Assembly (NCBI GenBank): GCA_003151825.1
Contig: PLYO01000036.1
Span: 101,100-162,108, forward strand
Length of the DNA stretch: 61,009 nucleotides
Source of the DNA: Ignavibacteriota bacterium
Lineage (GTDB): Bacteria > Bacteroidota > Ignavibacteria > Palsa-1295
Direction: 5' to 3'
Shown here: positions 23,928-32,718 of the stretch, piece by piece
How the letters are laid out: each line of letters opens with the position of its first letter
Position numbering within the stretch: position 1 is the stretch's first letter
Notes under the pieces: model-generated
The model's database searches: none
What the model was told of the DNA's origin: nothing
What the model saw: only the letters and a program-made list of their open reading frames with translations
Program-made: the position numbers and the translations under genes

Positions 23928-25682
23928 TCAATCGGAAGTCGTAGCAGCCTCGCGCTCGATAAGTTCTTCAAGCTCATTCAGGATGGACTTGAATTCACTT
24001 TCGAGCATAGAGTCTTTGGACTCAAATGTGGCGTTACGCATCCCCTCGATCTCGCGGTAGCCGTGCTTGATTGCTTTTCTGAGTAATGTGAGATTGAGTT
24101 CGGGTTTACCGAGTTGATTGTAAAGCGATCCAAGTTGATACAGAGTCTGTCCACTGAGATCGTCCCGGTCGAAAAGCAGGTCCGCGATTTCGGAGGCCTC
24201 CGCATCTCTGCCGGCCCACTGGAGAATAAATCCTTTCTCGATAGTCGCGTTAAGATCTTTCGGTTCACGCAGGAGATATCTTTCGAATACCGGCAGCGCC
24301 TTTTGAGCGGTTTGGACAAGGCGTTCGGTTTCTTCGCTGGAACTGAGAGCTGCAAGCAGATTAAAGCAGGACATCGTGTTTTCCACAAGATCGGCCACTT
24401 TCTGCAATGCCTCTATGGCGGCGGGATAATTGCTATTCTCCAACTGGATTATTCCGAGTATATTGAGTGGGTTGTAGCTCTTTGGGTCAAGTTCCGATGA
24501 ACGAGTGAGCGTGACGATTGCACGGTCGTCGTCACCTTTCAGCCACTCTATCATACCTCGGATATAAAGTGACATCGATGTTTCTCCTGTGACGGCCTCT
24601 GCTTTGGCAAGGCTTGCCTCGGCTCTTTTAAGCCACTTTGGGTCTTTCGAATACTCCCGGTAATATGCACAGCAAACGGATGCGATGCCAATGTGTGGTT
24701 TCGTAAACATCGGATCGAGTGCGGCAGCTTGTTCATGAAATTCGAGCGCACGTTCGTAGCTCTCTTTGGATACGTAATATTGCTCGTGCTTGCCCTTGAG
24801 ATATAGTTGATAAGCTTCCGCGTTTTGCGTTGGCCGGGTTTCGATCTGTTGTTTTTCTTGAGGAGTGAGGTGGAGTTTCAGCGCTTCCGTAACATTTTTG
24901 GCGACCGATTCCTGAAATGCAAAGACATCGTCGAACGTCCCATCGAATTGGTTGCCCCACAGCTGCTCGATAGTTCTTGTGTCGATGAGGGTTACATTGA
25001 CACGAATTCGTTCGCCGGCTTTGCGAACCGCTCCTTCGATCAGATGCCGGACTCCGAGTTCGTTCGCGATCTCCCAGCTTTTCTTCTTGTGCTCGCGATA
25101 ATGTAGAACGTCTGAACGGGAGGGAACTTTCACTTTGTCGATGCGGCCGAGCGTGCCTATGAGCTCATCCATCATGCCATCGGCAAACCATTGGTTGTCG
25201 TGCAACTGCGAAAGATCGGCAAAAGGGAGAACGGCAACGCGGATGAAAGTGTCATCGAGTTCGGGCGCGCTCCGCCGCGGGAGTTGCTCCGTGGCTGGAA
25301 GTCCGGTCCGGAGCAATTGTAGCGCGCGAAGGATAGCGGGCCGGTCGTGATAATAAATTTGTTGAAGGCCCGCGAGTGAATATTCGATATTAGGGGGCAG
25401 GGGGACGTTTTCGAGTATCACCGGAAGAATATTCTTTCTTTTTTCGAAGGCGAGGTGTACTTCCCTCGCAACGTTGCGCGAGGCAACGGACTCCGGCGAG
25501 ATGAGCAGGATGAAGGTCGAGCAGGCATTGATCCCTTCGACGATCTCGGCGGACCAATTTTGCGCGCCTTCAATTCCACCCTGATCGATCCAGACCGAAA
25601 ATCCCCCCACGCGAAGCTCGTCCGCCAGATCGAGCGCCTGCGGACGGTTATGCTTTGAGTAAGAAAGGAATAGTTCGGCCAT
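23928..25682 (-). CDS. TIR - FlgO/TolB-like - TPR protein, copy 2
   Basis: A 584-residue paralogue of the downstream gene with the same three-part layout: TIR (AELFLSYSKHN, WIDQGGIEGAQNW, Glu74 in NVAREVHLAFE), FlgO/TolB-N-like domain (VAVLPFADLS, WFADGMMDELIGTL, HLIEGAVRK) and TPR helices. The two proteins have exactly equal length and align without obvious gaps, and differ most in the C-terminal repeats, as expected if the sensor part has diverged. Even the spacers ahead of both genes are alike (GGAGGAAGTGTCCG-type text at 23854-23911 and 25683-25739), so the duplicated unit included the upstream region. It starts 57 bp after the ABC exporter stop, on the same strand. Confidence 0.82.
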   Translation of the reverse strand: MAELFLSYSKHNRPQALDLADELRVGGFSVWIDQGGIEGAQNWSAEIVEGINACSTFILLISPESVASRNVAREVHLAFEKRKNILPVILENVPLPPNIEYSLAGLQQIYYHDRPAILRALQLLRTGLPATEQLPRRSAPELDDTFIRVAVLPFADLSQLHDNQWFADGMMDELIGTLGRIDKVKVPSRSDVLHYREHKKKSWEIANELGVRHLIEGAVRKAGERIRVNVTLIDTRTIEQLWGNQFDGTFDDVFAFQESVAKNVTEALKLHLTPQEKQQIETRPTQNAEAYQLYLKGKHEQYYVSKESYERALEFHEQAAALDPMFTKPHIGIASVCCAYYREYSKDPKWLKRAEASLAKAEAVTGETSMSLYIRGMIEWLKGDDDRAIVTLTRSSELDPKSYNPLNILGIIQLENSNYPAAIEALQKVADLVENTMSCFNLLAALSSSEETERLVQTAQKALPVFERYLLREPKDLNATIEKGFILQWAGRDAEASEIADLLFDRDDLSGQTLYQLGSLYNQLGKPELNLTLLRKAIKHGYREIEGMRNATFESKDSMLESEFKSILNELEELIEREAATTSD

Positions 25683-25739
25683 GAGAGATAAATCGCAGTC
25701 TCATGAACCATAACAGGCACACGCGGGAGGAAGTGTCCG

Positions 25740-27557
25740 TCACACAGTCGCTACGCCCGCTGTAACCGCTTTTCCATTCGTCAGGACATTTGCGCCAGTC
25801 GCATGTTTCGCATGGTGCATCCGCTCGCCGATCTGCTGGCGCCACATGGCATAATAGAGGCCCTTCATTTCAAGGAGATCATGGTGCCGGCCCGATTCGA
25901 TGATTTGCCCGCGTTCGAGGACGTAAATACGGTCGGCGTGCATGATGGTCGAGAGGCGATGCGCAATCATGATGGTGATAAGTTCCGAGCTAGCCGAAAC
26001 GTCGCGGATCGTCGCGGTAATTTCTTCCTCGGTCAGCGAATCGAGCGAGGAAGTGGCTTCATCGAAGACGAGCAGATTTGGGTTTCTCAGCAATGCGCGC
26101 GCTATCGAAAGCCGCTGTTTCTCGCCGCCGGATACTTTCACGCCGCCCTCACCGATGACGGTGTCAAGCCCTTGTGGCGCGCGAGCAAGCAGCGTCTGGC
26201 AGGATGCTTTATCCAAAACATCCATGCACTCTGCGTCCGTCGCGGTCGGATTGACGAAGAGCAAGTTCTCGCGGATGGTCCCACTAAACAACTGCGTGTC
26301 CTGTGTGACAAAACCAATACGTTCCCGCAATTCATCGACATCGATGTCATTGCTACTGATGTTATTATAAAGCACTCTTCCGGCTTGCGGCGGATACAGT
26401 CCGACGAGCAGCTTGACAAGTGTGGTCTTTCCCGCGCCGGAGGGTCCGACGAAGGCGATCGTCTCACCGCGCCCGGTCGAAAATGTGATGTTCGTGAGCG
26501 CGTAGTTCGATGCCGTCAGGTGCTTGAAGGAAACATCGTCGAATGCAAGCGTCTCGATCGAGCCGATAGGAATCGGATGCGCGGGCTTGCGCTCGATCGG
26601 AGATTTTAATATCTCTTCGAAAATATTCAGCGACGCCTCGGCCTCACGGAAGGTATTGATAATGTTTCCGAGCTCCTGTAGCGGACTGAAAATAAAGAAC
26701 GAATAAATATAGAGCGCGAAAAACTGGCCAAACGTCACCTGATGATCGAACATGAGATACAGCATAAGAAACAGGATGCCATTTCGGAGCGCGTTCACGA
26801 CTGTGCCTTGCAGAAAGCTTAAGCTCCGCACGTATTTCACTTTTTTTAATTCAAGCAGGAGGATTTTTTCGGTTGTTGAATTTAATCGCTCGATTTCCTG
26901 CTCCGCAAGGCCGAGACTTTTTACCAGCTCGATATTGCGGAGCGATTCGGTAGTGGAACCGGAAAGCGCGGTCGTTTGCGCGACGATCGTCTTTTGTATC
27001 GTCTTAATTTTTTTTCCTAAGACCCAGCTCATCCAGGCGATGGTTCCCATGCCGAAGAAATACGCCGGCGCGATCGCCCAATGAACATAAAAGGAATACA
27101 CAATGACGAACAGTACGCCGATCAGTGTCGTAAATACAAATCCGACGGCGGCTTGAATTACTTTTTCGGTATCGAGGCGGACTTTTTGCAGTCTTCCAAG
27201 CGTCTCGCCGCTGCGCTGGTCTTCGAAGACTTGATACGGCAGCTTGAGGGAATGCTCCACTCCCTCGCTATAAATTTGGACGCCGAGGCGCTGGGTGAGC
27301 ACATTAGTGTAATAGTCCTGAAAATTTTTCGCGATGCGTGACACCATTGCCGCACTCATCATAAGCAACACAAGCAAACCGGCGCCACCGAAAAATTCGC
27401 TGGCAGTGATCTTCCCTAATTTCGTCACATAATCATCGAGAATGTGGCGAAAAATAAGCGGATCGATGAGGGAAAACGAGGTATTGACCGCCGCAAGCAC
27501 CAGCGCCAGCGCCACGAGCTTTCGGTAGCCCTTCAGATAACCAAAAAGCAGTTTCAT
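25740..27557 (-). CDS. MsbA-like ABC exporter (fused membrane and ATPase domains)
   Basis: A 605-residue half-transporter. Six transmembrane helices occupy about residues 15-310. The ATPase domain (about 340-575) shows Walker A GPSGAGKTT, signature VSGGEKQR, Walker B LLVFDEATS and the switch His in IAHRLST. Such exporters move lipids, peptides or drugs as dimers. The C-terminal tail (about 580-605, HHAKHATGANVLTNGK) is unlike the family core. The start ATG at 27557 directly precedes TM1. It is followed on the same strand by the two TIR-TPR genes; a shared transcript is likely, a shared function is only suggested. Confidence 0.92.
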   Translation of the reverse strand: MKLLFGYLKGYRKLVALALVLAAVNTSFSLIDPLIFRHILDDYVTKLGKITASEFFGGAGLLVLLMMSAAMVSRIAKNFQDYYTNVLTQRLGVQIYSEGVEHSLKLPYQVFEDQRSGETLGRLQKVRLDTEKVIQAAVGFVFTTLIGVLFVIVYSFYVHWAIAPAYFFGMGTIAWMSWVLGKKIKTIQKTIVAQTTALSGSTTESLRNIELVKSLGLAEQEIERLNSTTEKILLLELKKVKYVRSLSFLQGTVVNALRNGILFLMLYLMFDHQVTFGQFFALYIYSFFIFSPLQELGNIINTFREAEASLNIFEEILKSPIERKPAHPIPIGSIETLAFDDVSFKHLTASNYALTNITFSTGRGETIAFVGPSGAGKTTLVKLLVGLYPPQAGRVLYNNISSNDIDVDELRERIGFVTQDTQLFSGTIRENLLFVNPTATDAECMDVLDKASCQTLLARAPQGLDTVIGEGGVKVSGGEKQRLSIARALLRNPNLLVFDEATSSLDSLTEEEITATIRDVSASSELITIMIAHRLSTIMHADRIYVLERGQIIESGRHHDLLEMKGLYYAMWRQQIGERMHHAKHATGANVLTNGKAVTAGVATV

Positions 27558-27640
27558 ATTTAGTTGAAATAGACGACTGGTGTTTCAACGAATAATTTGC
27601 AAAGCGGTTTCAGGAAAATGGCTTCGCCCTTGTCGAAACT

Positions 27641-29155
27641 TCACCCATTCAAATCCACCCAAACAGTTTTCGTTTCCGTATAAAGATCAATGGCGGCGCG
27701 GCCAAGCTCGCGGCCAAAACCGCTCGATTTGTAGCCGCCGAAGGGGACGGCATTGTCCGTCGTCGAGATCGTATTGATCCAGACAGTTCCCGCTTTCACG
27801 CGGCGGGCCATAAGGTGCGCTTTCTTGATGTCGCGCGTCCAAATAGCAGCGGCAAGGCCGAATTCGGAATTATTGGCCTCACGAATTCCCTCCTCAGGTT
27901 CCCGAAACTTAATTACTGACGCTACCGGGCCGAAAATTTCTTCCTGCGCCACGCGCATCGAGTTCGTCACGTCTTCGAGCACGGTGGGCTTCATAAAATA
28001 TCCTTTCGTTCCAATGCGCTCGCCGCCAATGGAAACGGACGCGCCTTCATTCCTGCCAATCGTCACGTAGTTCAACACGCGGTCGAGATGCTCCTGTGAG
28101 ATAAGCGAACCCAGCCGTGTCTTGGGATGGAGCGGATCGCCCGCCACCATTTTTTGCGCGCGTCCGCGAAGAACCGACATGAACTCATCGTAGCCCGCTT
28201 CTTCGACAAAAATGCGCGAACCCGCCGTACACATTTCCCCTTGATTGAAGAAAATCCCACCGAGCGCAAACTTCGCGGCGGTTTCAAGATCGGCGTCCGC
28301 AAAAATAATATTAGGTGATTTCCCGCCCAGTTCCAGCGAAACGCGCTTCAGCGTATTTGCCGCGCCACGCATGATCGCTTTGCCAACTTCGACGCTGCCG
28401 GTAAATGCGATTTTGTCAACGCCCGCATGATCGACGATTGCTTTGCCCGTCGTGGGGCCAAAACCGGTCACGACATTAAATACTCCGGGCGGAAGACCCG
28501 CTTCGAGCGTCAGTTCGGCGAATCGCAAAGCTGTGAGCGGCGTTTGCTCCGCCGGTTTCAGCACAATGGTATTGCCACATGCCAGCGCTGGCGCGACTTT
28601 CCATGCGAGCATTTGGAGTGGAAAATTCCATGGAATAATCTGCCCGCATACGCCAATAGGTTCTTTGAGCGTATAGACCAATGCTTCGCCGCCGGAGCTA
28701 TTAGCGAGCGTTTCGCCGGCGATTTTTGTCGGCCAGCCGGCGTAGTATTCGAAGCATTCGGCGGAAAGCGGAATATCGAAGCGCGAGGATTCGAAAATCG
28801 GCTTGCCCGTGTCAAGCGTTTCAAGCTCGGAAAGCTCTTCGGCATTCGCACGAATAAGCTCCGACAGCTTCCACAGCAGACGCGAGCGGTCGCGCGGATT
28901 CATCTTGCGCCATGTGTTTCCCTCCTCAAATGCTTTGCGCGCAGCTCGAACGGCGAGATCGACATCTTCCGGACCTGCCTCGGCAACTTCCGTGATTACT
29001 TCGCCAGTTGCCGGGTTGCGCGTTTCGAACGTCCGCGCGGAGAGCGCATTGACAAACTCGCCGCCGATAAAAAGCTTTCCAGGTTTCGGCTTTGCTTTTG
29101 CTGGTTTGAGTTCAACGCTTATTTCTTCCGATGTTTGTGTAAGAATTTCTGGCAT
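27641..29155 (-). CDS. NAD(P)-dependent aldehyde dehydrogenase
   Basis: A 504-residue cytoplasmic ALDH. Key parts: PWNFPLQMLAWKVAPALACG (cofactor and fold), the general-base Glu in LELGGKSP (about 285), and the nucleophilic Cys in NQGEMCTAGSR (about 319). The C-terminal PFGGYKSSGFGRELG is typical of the betaine/retinal-type class, which acts on a range of aldehydes, so the substrate is not fixed. A Lys/Pro/Ala-rich N-terminal extension (about 1-25) precedes the GKLFIGGEFV start of the fold. The gene is alone, with the ABC exporter starting 83 bp past its stop. Confidence 0.94.
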   Translation of the reverse strand: MPEILTQTSEEISVELKPAKAKPKPGKLFIGGEFVNALSARTFETRNPATGEVITEVAEAGPEDVDLAVRAARKAFEEGNTWRKMNPRDRSRLLWKLSELIRANAEELSELETLDTGKPIFESSRFDIPLSAECFEYYAGWPTKIAGETLANSSGGEALVYTLKEPIGVCGQIIPWNFPLQMLAWKVAPALACGNTIVLKPAEQTPLTALRFAELTLEAGLPPGVFNVVTGFGPTTGKAIVDHAGVDKIAFTGSVEVGKAIMRGAANTLKRVSLELGGKSPNIIFADADLETAAKFALGGIFFNQGEMCTAGSRIFVEEAGYDEFMSVLRGRAQKMVAGDPLHPKTRLGSLISQEHLDRVLNYVTIGRNEGASVSIGGERIGTKGYFMKPTVLEDVTNSMRVAQEEIFGPVASVIKFREPEEGIREANNSEFGLAAAIWTRDIKKAHLMARRVKAGTVWINTISTTDNAVPFGGYKSSGFGRELGRAAIDLYTETKTVWVDLNG

Positions 29156-29220
29156 AGTTGGATTTTATGGGTTTTAATCCGCAAAGAACAACAACCGAAC
29201 AAAAATCAATCAATTTAATA

Positions 29221-29375
29221 ATGTTATCCTGAGCGCAGTTCGATCCGGCGAAGGAGGAATGAACGGAGTCGAAGGATCGCTTGGGGTTATCACGCGATTC
29301 TTCCACTCCGCAAGACTCCCGCGCATGACCGATCATGCGCGCTATCGCTCCGATTTGCTTCGCTCAGGTTGACAT
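29221..29375. repeat. Dispersed element with inverted ends CCTGAGCG
   Basis: An about 155-bp non-coding element. Its start ATGTTATCCTGAGCG is nearly the inverse of its end CGCTCAGGTTGACAT (12 of 15 positions). Internally it holds the palindrome-like GCGCATGACCGATCATGCGC (29317-29336). It lies between the divergent ALDH and pirin genes and carries no gene. Confidence 0.65.
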
Positions 29376-29532
29376 GTCCACTTCATCAGAGTTTCCTTAG
29401 ATTGAAAATCGTCAGAAAAGGACTTTGCTCAAACTCCCTATGTTTAAAACGCACAGGGTCGCTCGGGTTACAAAAAAATTAAACTTTTTCAAAAGTGCGA
29501 ATTTGGCTTAAATGCGAGTACTTTAATTGCTA

Positions 29533-29552
29533 TATTTTTGTTACTATTTTTG
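29533..29552 (+). promoter_or_regulatory. Duplicated -7 box ahead of the pirin gene
   Basis: The 12-mer TATTTTTGTTAC occurs twice head to tail (29533-29544 and 29545-29556). Each copy holds a TAnnTTTG box, 17-29 nt ahead of the ATG at 29570. Confidence 0.7.
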
Positions 29553-29569
29553 TTACATTAACAATAATT

Positions 29570-30271
29570 ATGCTCACACTACGTCCGGCTAACGAACGCG
29601 GCCATATCGATCACGGATGGCTGAACACGTATCACACGTTTTCCTTCGCGGATTACCACGATCCCGCGCACACGCATTTCCGATCGCTGCGCGTCATTAA
29701 CGAGGATCGCATCGCGGCGGGCCGCGGCTTCGGCATGCACCCACACCGCGATATGGAGATTATCACCTATATTCTTTCCGGCGAGATCGAGCATGAGGAT
29801 TCGATGGGGAACTCCGGCATCATTCGCGCGGGCGATGTGCAGCGCATGAGCGCGGGAACCGGGATCGTTCACAGCGAACGAAATTCGTCGAACGAGCCGG
29901 TGCATCTCCTGCAAATTTGGATTTTTCCGCACCATCATGGAATTCATCCGAGCTACGAGCAGCGCACCTTTCACGATCAGGACAAACGCAACACCTTCTG
30001 CCGCATCGCCTCACACGATGGGCAGAACGACAGCCTGACCATCCATCAGGATGCAAGTGTCTATGCGAGCATTGTTTCGGATGGTGCAGTGCTCAAGCAT
30101 CATTTTATCGCGGGACGCGGTGGATATTTGCAAGTCGTGAGAGGAACGGTGTCGGTGAACGAACAGAAACTCCATCATGGCGATGGGCTTGTAATCGAGG
30201 ACGAGCATGAAGTTCTCATCACCGCACCCGAAAATGGCGAAGCAGAATTTTTGCTGTTCGATTTGGGCTAA
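29570..30271 (+). CDS. Pirin family protein (YhaK-type bicupin)
   Basis: A 233-residue bicupin of the pirin/YhaK group. The first cupin holds the metal ligands in FGMHPHRDMEIITYILSG and AGTGIVHSE, and the HGWLNTYHTFSFADYHDP opening is a family hallmark. The second cupin is about 140-233. Some relatives have quercetin 2,3-dioxygenase activity and some act as redox-responsive co-regulators; the role here is open. The ATG at 29570 directly precedes the conserved N-terminus (LRPANERGH); the frame upstream is AT-rich promoter sequence. The next gene, a binding lipoprotein, has its own promoter. Confidence 0.92.
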   Translation: MLTLRPANERGHIDHGWLNTYHTFSFADYHDPAHTHFRSLRVINEDRIAAGRGFGMHPHRDMEIITYILSGEIEHEDSMGNSGIIRAGDVQRMSAGTGIVHSERNSSNEPVHLLQIWIFPHHHGIHPSYEQRTFHDQDKRNTFCRIASHDGQNDSLTIHQDASVYASIVSDGAVLKHHFIAGRGGYLQVVRGTVSVNEQKLHHGDGLVIEDEHEVLITAPENGEAEFLLFDLG

Positions 30272-30282
30272 ATATTAATTCG

Positions 30283-30290
30283 TATCTTTG
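30283..30290 (+). promoter_or_regulatory. Promoter -7 box, 4 nt from the ATG of the binding lipoprotein
   Basis: TATCTTTG followed by TCTC and then the ATG at 30295. A TTTG lies 17 nt upstream (30262-30265). Transcription would start at or next to the start codon, so the mRNA is probably leaderless. Confidence 0.75.
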
Positions 30291-30294
30291 TCTC

Positions 30295-32016
30295 ATGAAG
30301 CACAACCATTACGTCATTCCCTTCTTTTTCGTCATTTTTTCAAGCGCACTACTATTTTCCTCCTGCTCACGCAAAGCAGGCATTCAGCATTCTCTGCGCG
30401 ACGGTAACGGCGGCAAAAAGCTTGGCGGGACATTCCATGTTAATGAAACGGCGGATATACGCTCGCTCGATCCGGTGCAGATGAACGATCAGACATCCGT
30501 GCAGGTGGGCGAGAATGTCTATGACCGGCTGCTCGAATTCGATCAGGGGTTGAATCTCATTCCCGGTCTTTCTGCGCTGCCGGAAATTTCGAAGGATGGC
30601 CTCACATACACCTATCATCTTCGAACAGACGCCTATTTCCACGACGATGCGTGCTTCGCGGGGGGCAAGGGAAGGAAATTTGTCGCTTCGGATGTGATTT
30701 ATTGCTACACTCGCGCGCTTGACCGAACGACGAACACCGGCGCGGAACCTTATTTCAAATACATCAAAGGCGGTCCGGCGTATTATGAGAGCAATAAACT
30801 CCCATCGGGCGGCTTGCCGGGCATGCAGGCGTTGAACGATTCAACCATTGTCATCACGCTCGAAAAACCGTTTTCGCCCTTCCTGTTTTATCCCGCCGTT
30901 GGGTTTGGATTTATTTATCCACACGAAGCCGTCGAGCATTACGGGCGCGATTTTGTGTTTCATCCCGTGGGAACCGGAGCGTTCAAATTTGCCGGATATA
31001 AACAGGCGCAGTATTGCACGCTTGTCCGCAACGAGCGTTATTGGAAGCGCGATTCGGCTGGGAACCAACTTCCGTATCTCGATACCGTGCAATTTACTTT
31101 TATTCTGGACAACAAAGTGGAGTTGCAGGAGTTCGAAGCGAATAAACTCGATCATGTCTATCGCATTCCGAGCGAATTCTTTCAGGATATGGTCGATGAG
31201 CACAAGGAACTTAAAGGCAAGTGGAAAAAATACGATCTCATCCATGTGCCGGCGATGGCCGTGCAGTTCTATGGATTCAATTGCACCACTCCGCCTGTAA
31301 ATAACCGGCATTTGCGGCGCGCGATGGCGTTTGCCGTCGATCGCGATAAAATTATCCGCTATATTTTGAAAGGGCAAGCCGCGGGTCCCGGCATTCATGG
31401 AATCGTTCCGCCTTCGATGCCCGGTTATCCCGTGAACGATGTGCATGGGTTCAGCTTCAATCCCGATAGTGCGCTGGCCGAGCTTGCGCTGACCAAAAAA
31501 GAATTGGGCGATGTCATCCCTGACATCACGCTCTATCTCAACGCCGGCGGCGGGCGCAATACCGATGTTGCCGAGGCGATTCAATCGCAATTGAAAGAAA
31601 ATCTCGGTCTTAACATTCATCTTCAACAGCTTGAATTCTCGCAGCTTACGCCGCGCATTGACGACGGGAAAGCCCCGTTCTTCCGGTTGGGATGGATTGC
31701 CGATTATCCCAACCCCGAGAACTTTTTGAATTTGCTCTACGGAAAATCGATCCCGCCCTCTGGCCCAAGCACCATCAATTCCACGCGCTATAACAATCCT
31801 GAATTCGACCGTCTCTTCGAAGCCGCGATTAACGAAACGGATCGCGTGAAATCGTATGAAGATTTTGCTCAAGCCGAGAATCTTGCGATTCAGGATGCGC
31901 CCTATATTGTGCTCTATTACGATGAGGATTACCATCTCCTCCAACCAAACGTCCGCGATTTCCCGGCCAACGCCATGTTCCAGTTGGATATGAAGTATTG
32001 CTGGTTTTCGGAGTAG
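30295..32016 (+). CDS. Peptide/oligopeptide ABC transporter substrate-binding lipoprotein (SBP family 5)
   Basis: A 573-residue OppA/DppA-type binding protein. The signal peptide ends in the lipobox FSSC (Cys at about 25). Family 5 features: ADIRSLDPVQMNDQTSVQVG near the start, LTYTYHLRTDAYFHDDACF, VASDVIYCYTRALD, RRAMAFAVDRDKIIRYILKG, and the C-terminal FFRLGWIADYPNPENFLNLL. It should bind peptides or similar solutes outside the inner membrane. No permease or ATPase genes are adjacent, so its partners are elsewhere. It has its own promoter just ahead of the ATG. Confidence 0.92.
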   Translation: MKHNHYVIPFFFVIFSSALLFSSCSRKAGIQHSLRDGNGGKKLGGTFHVNETADIRSLDPVQMNDQTSVQVGENVYDRLLEFDQGLNLIPGLSALPEISKDGLTYTYHLRTDAYFHDDACFAGGKGRKFVASDVIYCYTRALDRTTNTGAEPYFKYIKGGPAYYESNKLPSGGLPGMQALNDSTIVITLEKPFSPFLFYPAVGFGFIYPHEAVEHYGRDFVFHPVGTGAFKFAGYKQAQYCTLVRNERYWKRDSAGNQLPYLDTVQFTFILDNKVELQEFEANKLDHVYRIPSEFFQDMVDEHKELKGKWKKYDLIHVPAMAVQFYGFNCTTPPVNNRHLRRAMAFAVDRDKIIRYILKGQAAGPGIHGIVPPSMPGYPVNDVHGFSFNPDSALAELALTKKELGDVIPDITLYLNAGGGRNTDVAEAIQSQLKENLGLNIHLQQLEFSQLTPRIDDGKAPFFRLGWIADYPNPENFLNLLYGKSIPPSGPSTINSTRYNNPEFDRLFEAAINETDRVKSYEDFAQAENLAIQDAPYIVLYYDEDYHLLQPNVRDFPANAMFQLDMKYCWFSE

Positions 32017-32050
32017 AGAACTCTCCGCTGCCCCTTAATGTTTTAAAAAT

Positions 32051-32308
32051 ATGGGTAAGCAAAATTTGATGCAAGGAACGGATAGCTCGAAAGACCTCTC
32101 TGAATCCTATTTTTTGATGTTGAATGCGCTGCCTTCTGACAAGAAGCTCCGGCTTGCCGTGCGTTTAATTGAGTCTGTCCGTTTTCCCGAATCGAAATTA
32201 TCGTTTGCATCTTTTTATGGCGCGTGGGATTCCGATAAATCCGCTGAGGAGATTATCGCGGAAATCGAAGGTTCCCGTACATCCACGCTCGACCGAGAAC
32301 CCCTCTAA
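32051..32308 (+). CDS. Putative antitoxin of a VapBC-type pair
   Basis: An 85-residue acidic protein directly ahead of a PIN-domain toxin gene (6-nt gap), the usual antitoxin place. It contains a helical core (LPSDKKLRLAVRLIESVRFP) and ends with an acidic tail (SAEEIIAEIEGSRTSTLDRE) that could wrap around the toxin. No clear DNA-binding fold can be named by eye, so the call rests mainly on position and size. Confidence 0.65.
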   Translation: MGKQNLMQGTDSSKDLSESYFLMLNALPSDKKLRLAVRLIESVRFPESKLSFASFYGAWDSDKSAEEIIAEIEGSRTSTLDREPL

Positions 32309-32313
32309 GTCCC

Positions 32314-32718
32314 GTGCCATCGTACCTATTAGACACGAATATCTGCGTGTACATGCTGCGAGGCCGGTACGGCATTGATCGTAAACTCACCGCTGTGGGC
32401 GAAACGAATTGCGCAATCTCAGAGATAACTGTGGCGGAATTATTATTTGGAGCCGAAAAAAGCCCAGATGTTAAGAAAAAGAGACAGCTGATTGAATCGG
32501 CCATATCGAATCTTGAGATAATTCCCATCGCTTCTTCCTTAAATATTTTCGCCCGAGAAAAAGCTCGCCTTTCGAAGGCTGGAATGATCATCTCCGATTT
32601 CGATCTCCTCATCGGGGCCACGGCCATTGCCAACGATTTAATTTTAGTTACCAACAACGTGAAGCACTTCGAGCGTCTCGAAGGAATTAGAATTGAAAAT
32701 TGGATAAGTAATTCTTAA
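32314..32718 (+). CDS. vapC: VapC-type PIN-domain ribonuclease toxin
   Basis: A 134-residue PIN nuclease. Acidic active-site residues lie in [11 protein letters not shown] (Asp6-7 region), the VAEL Glu (about 42) and the [15 protein letters not shown] stretch (about 92-105). Relatives cleave tRNA or rRNA to arrest growth. It begins at a GTG 6 nt after the antitoxin stop and ends by overlapping the typA stop region by 4 nt. Confidence 0.9.
   Translation: MPSYLLDTNICVYMLRGRYGIDRKLTAVGETNCAISEITVAELLFGAEKSPDVKKKRQLIESAISNLEIIPIASSLNIFAREKARLSKAGMIISDFDLLIGATAIANDLILVTNNVKHFERLEGIRIENWISNS

Noticed and set aside
28427..29218. 263-codon plus-strand frame opposite the aldehyde dehydrogenase
   Set aside because: Antisense shadow of a complete ALDH gene, Arg/Cys-rich and without any domain.
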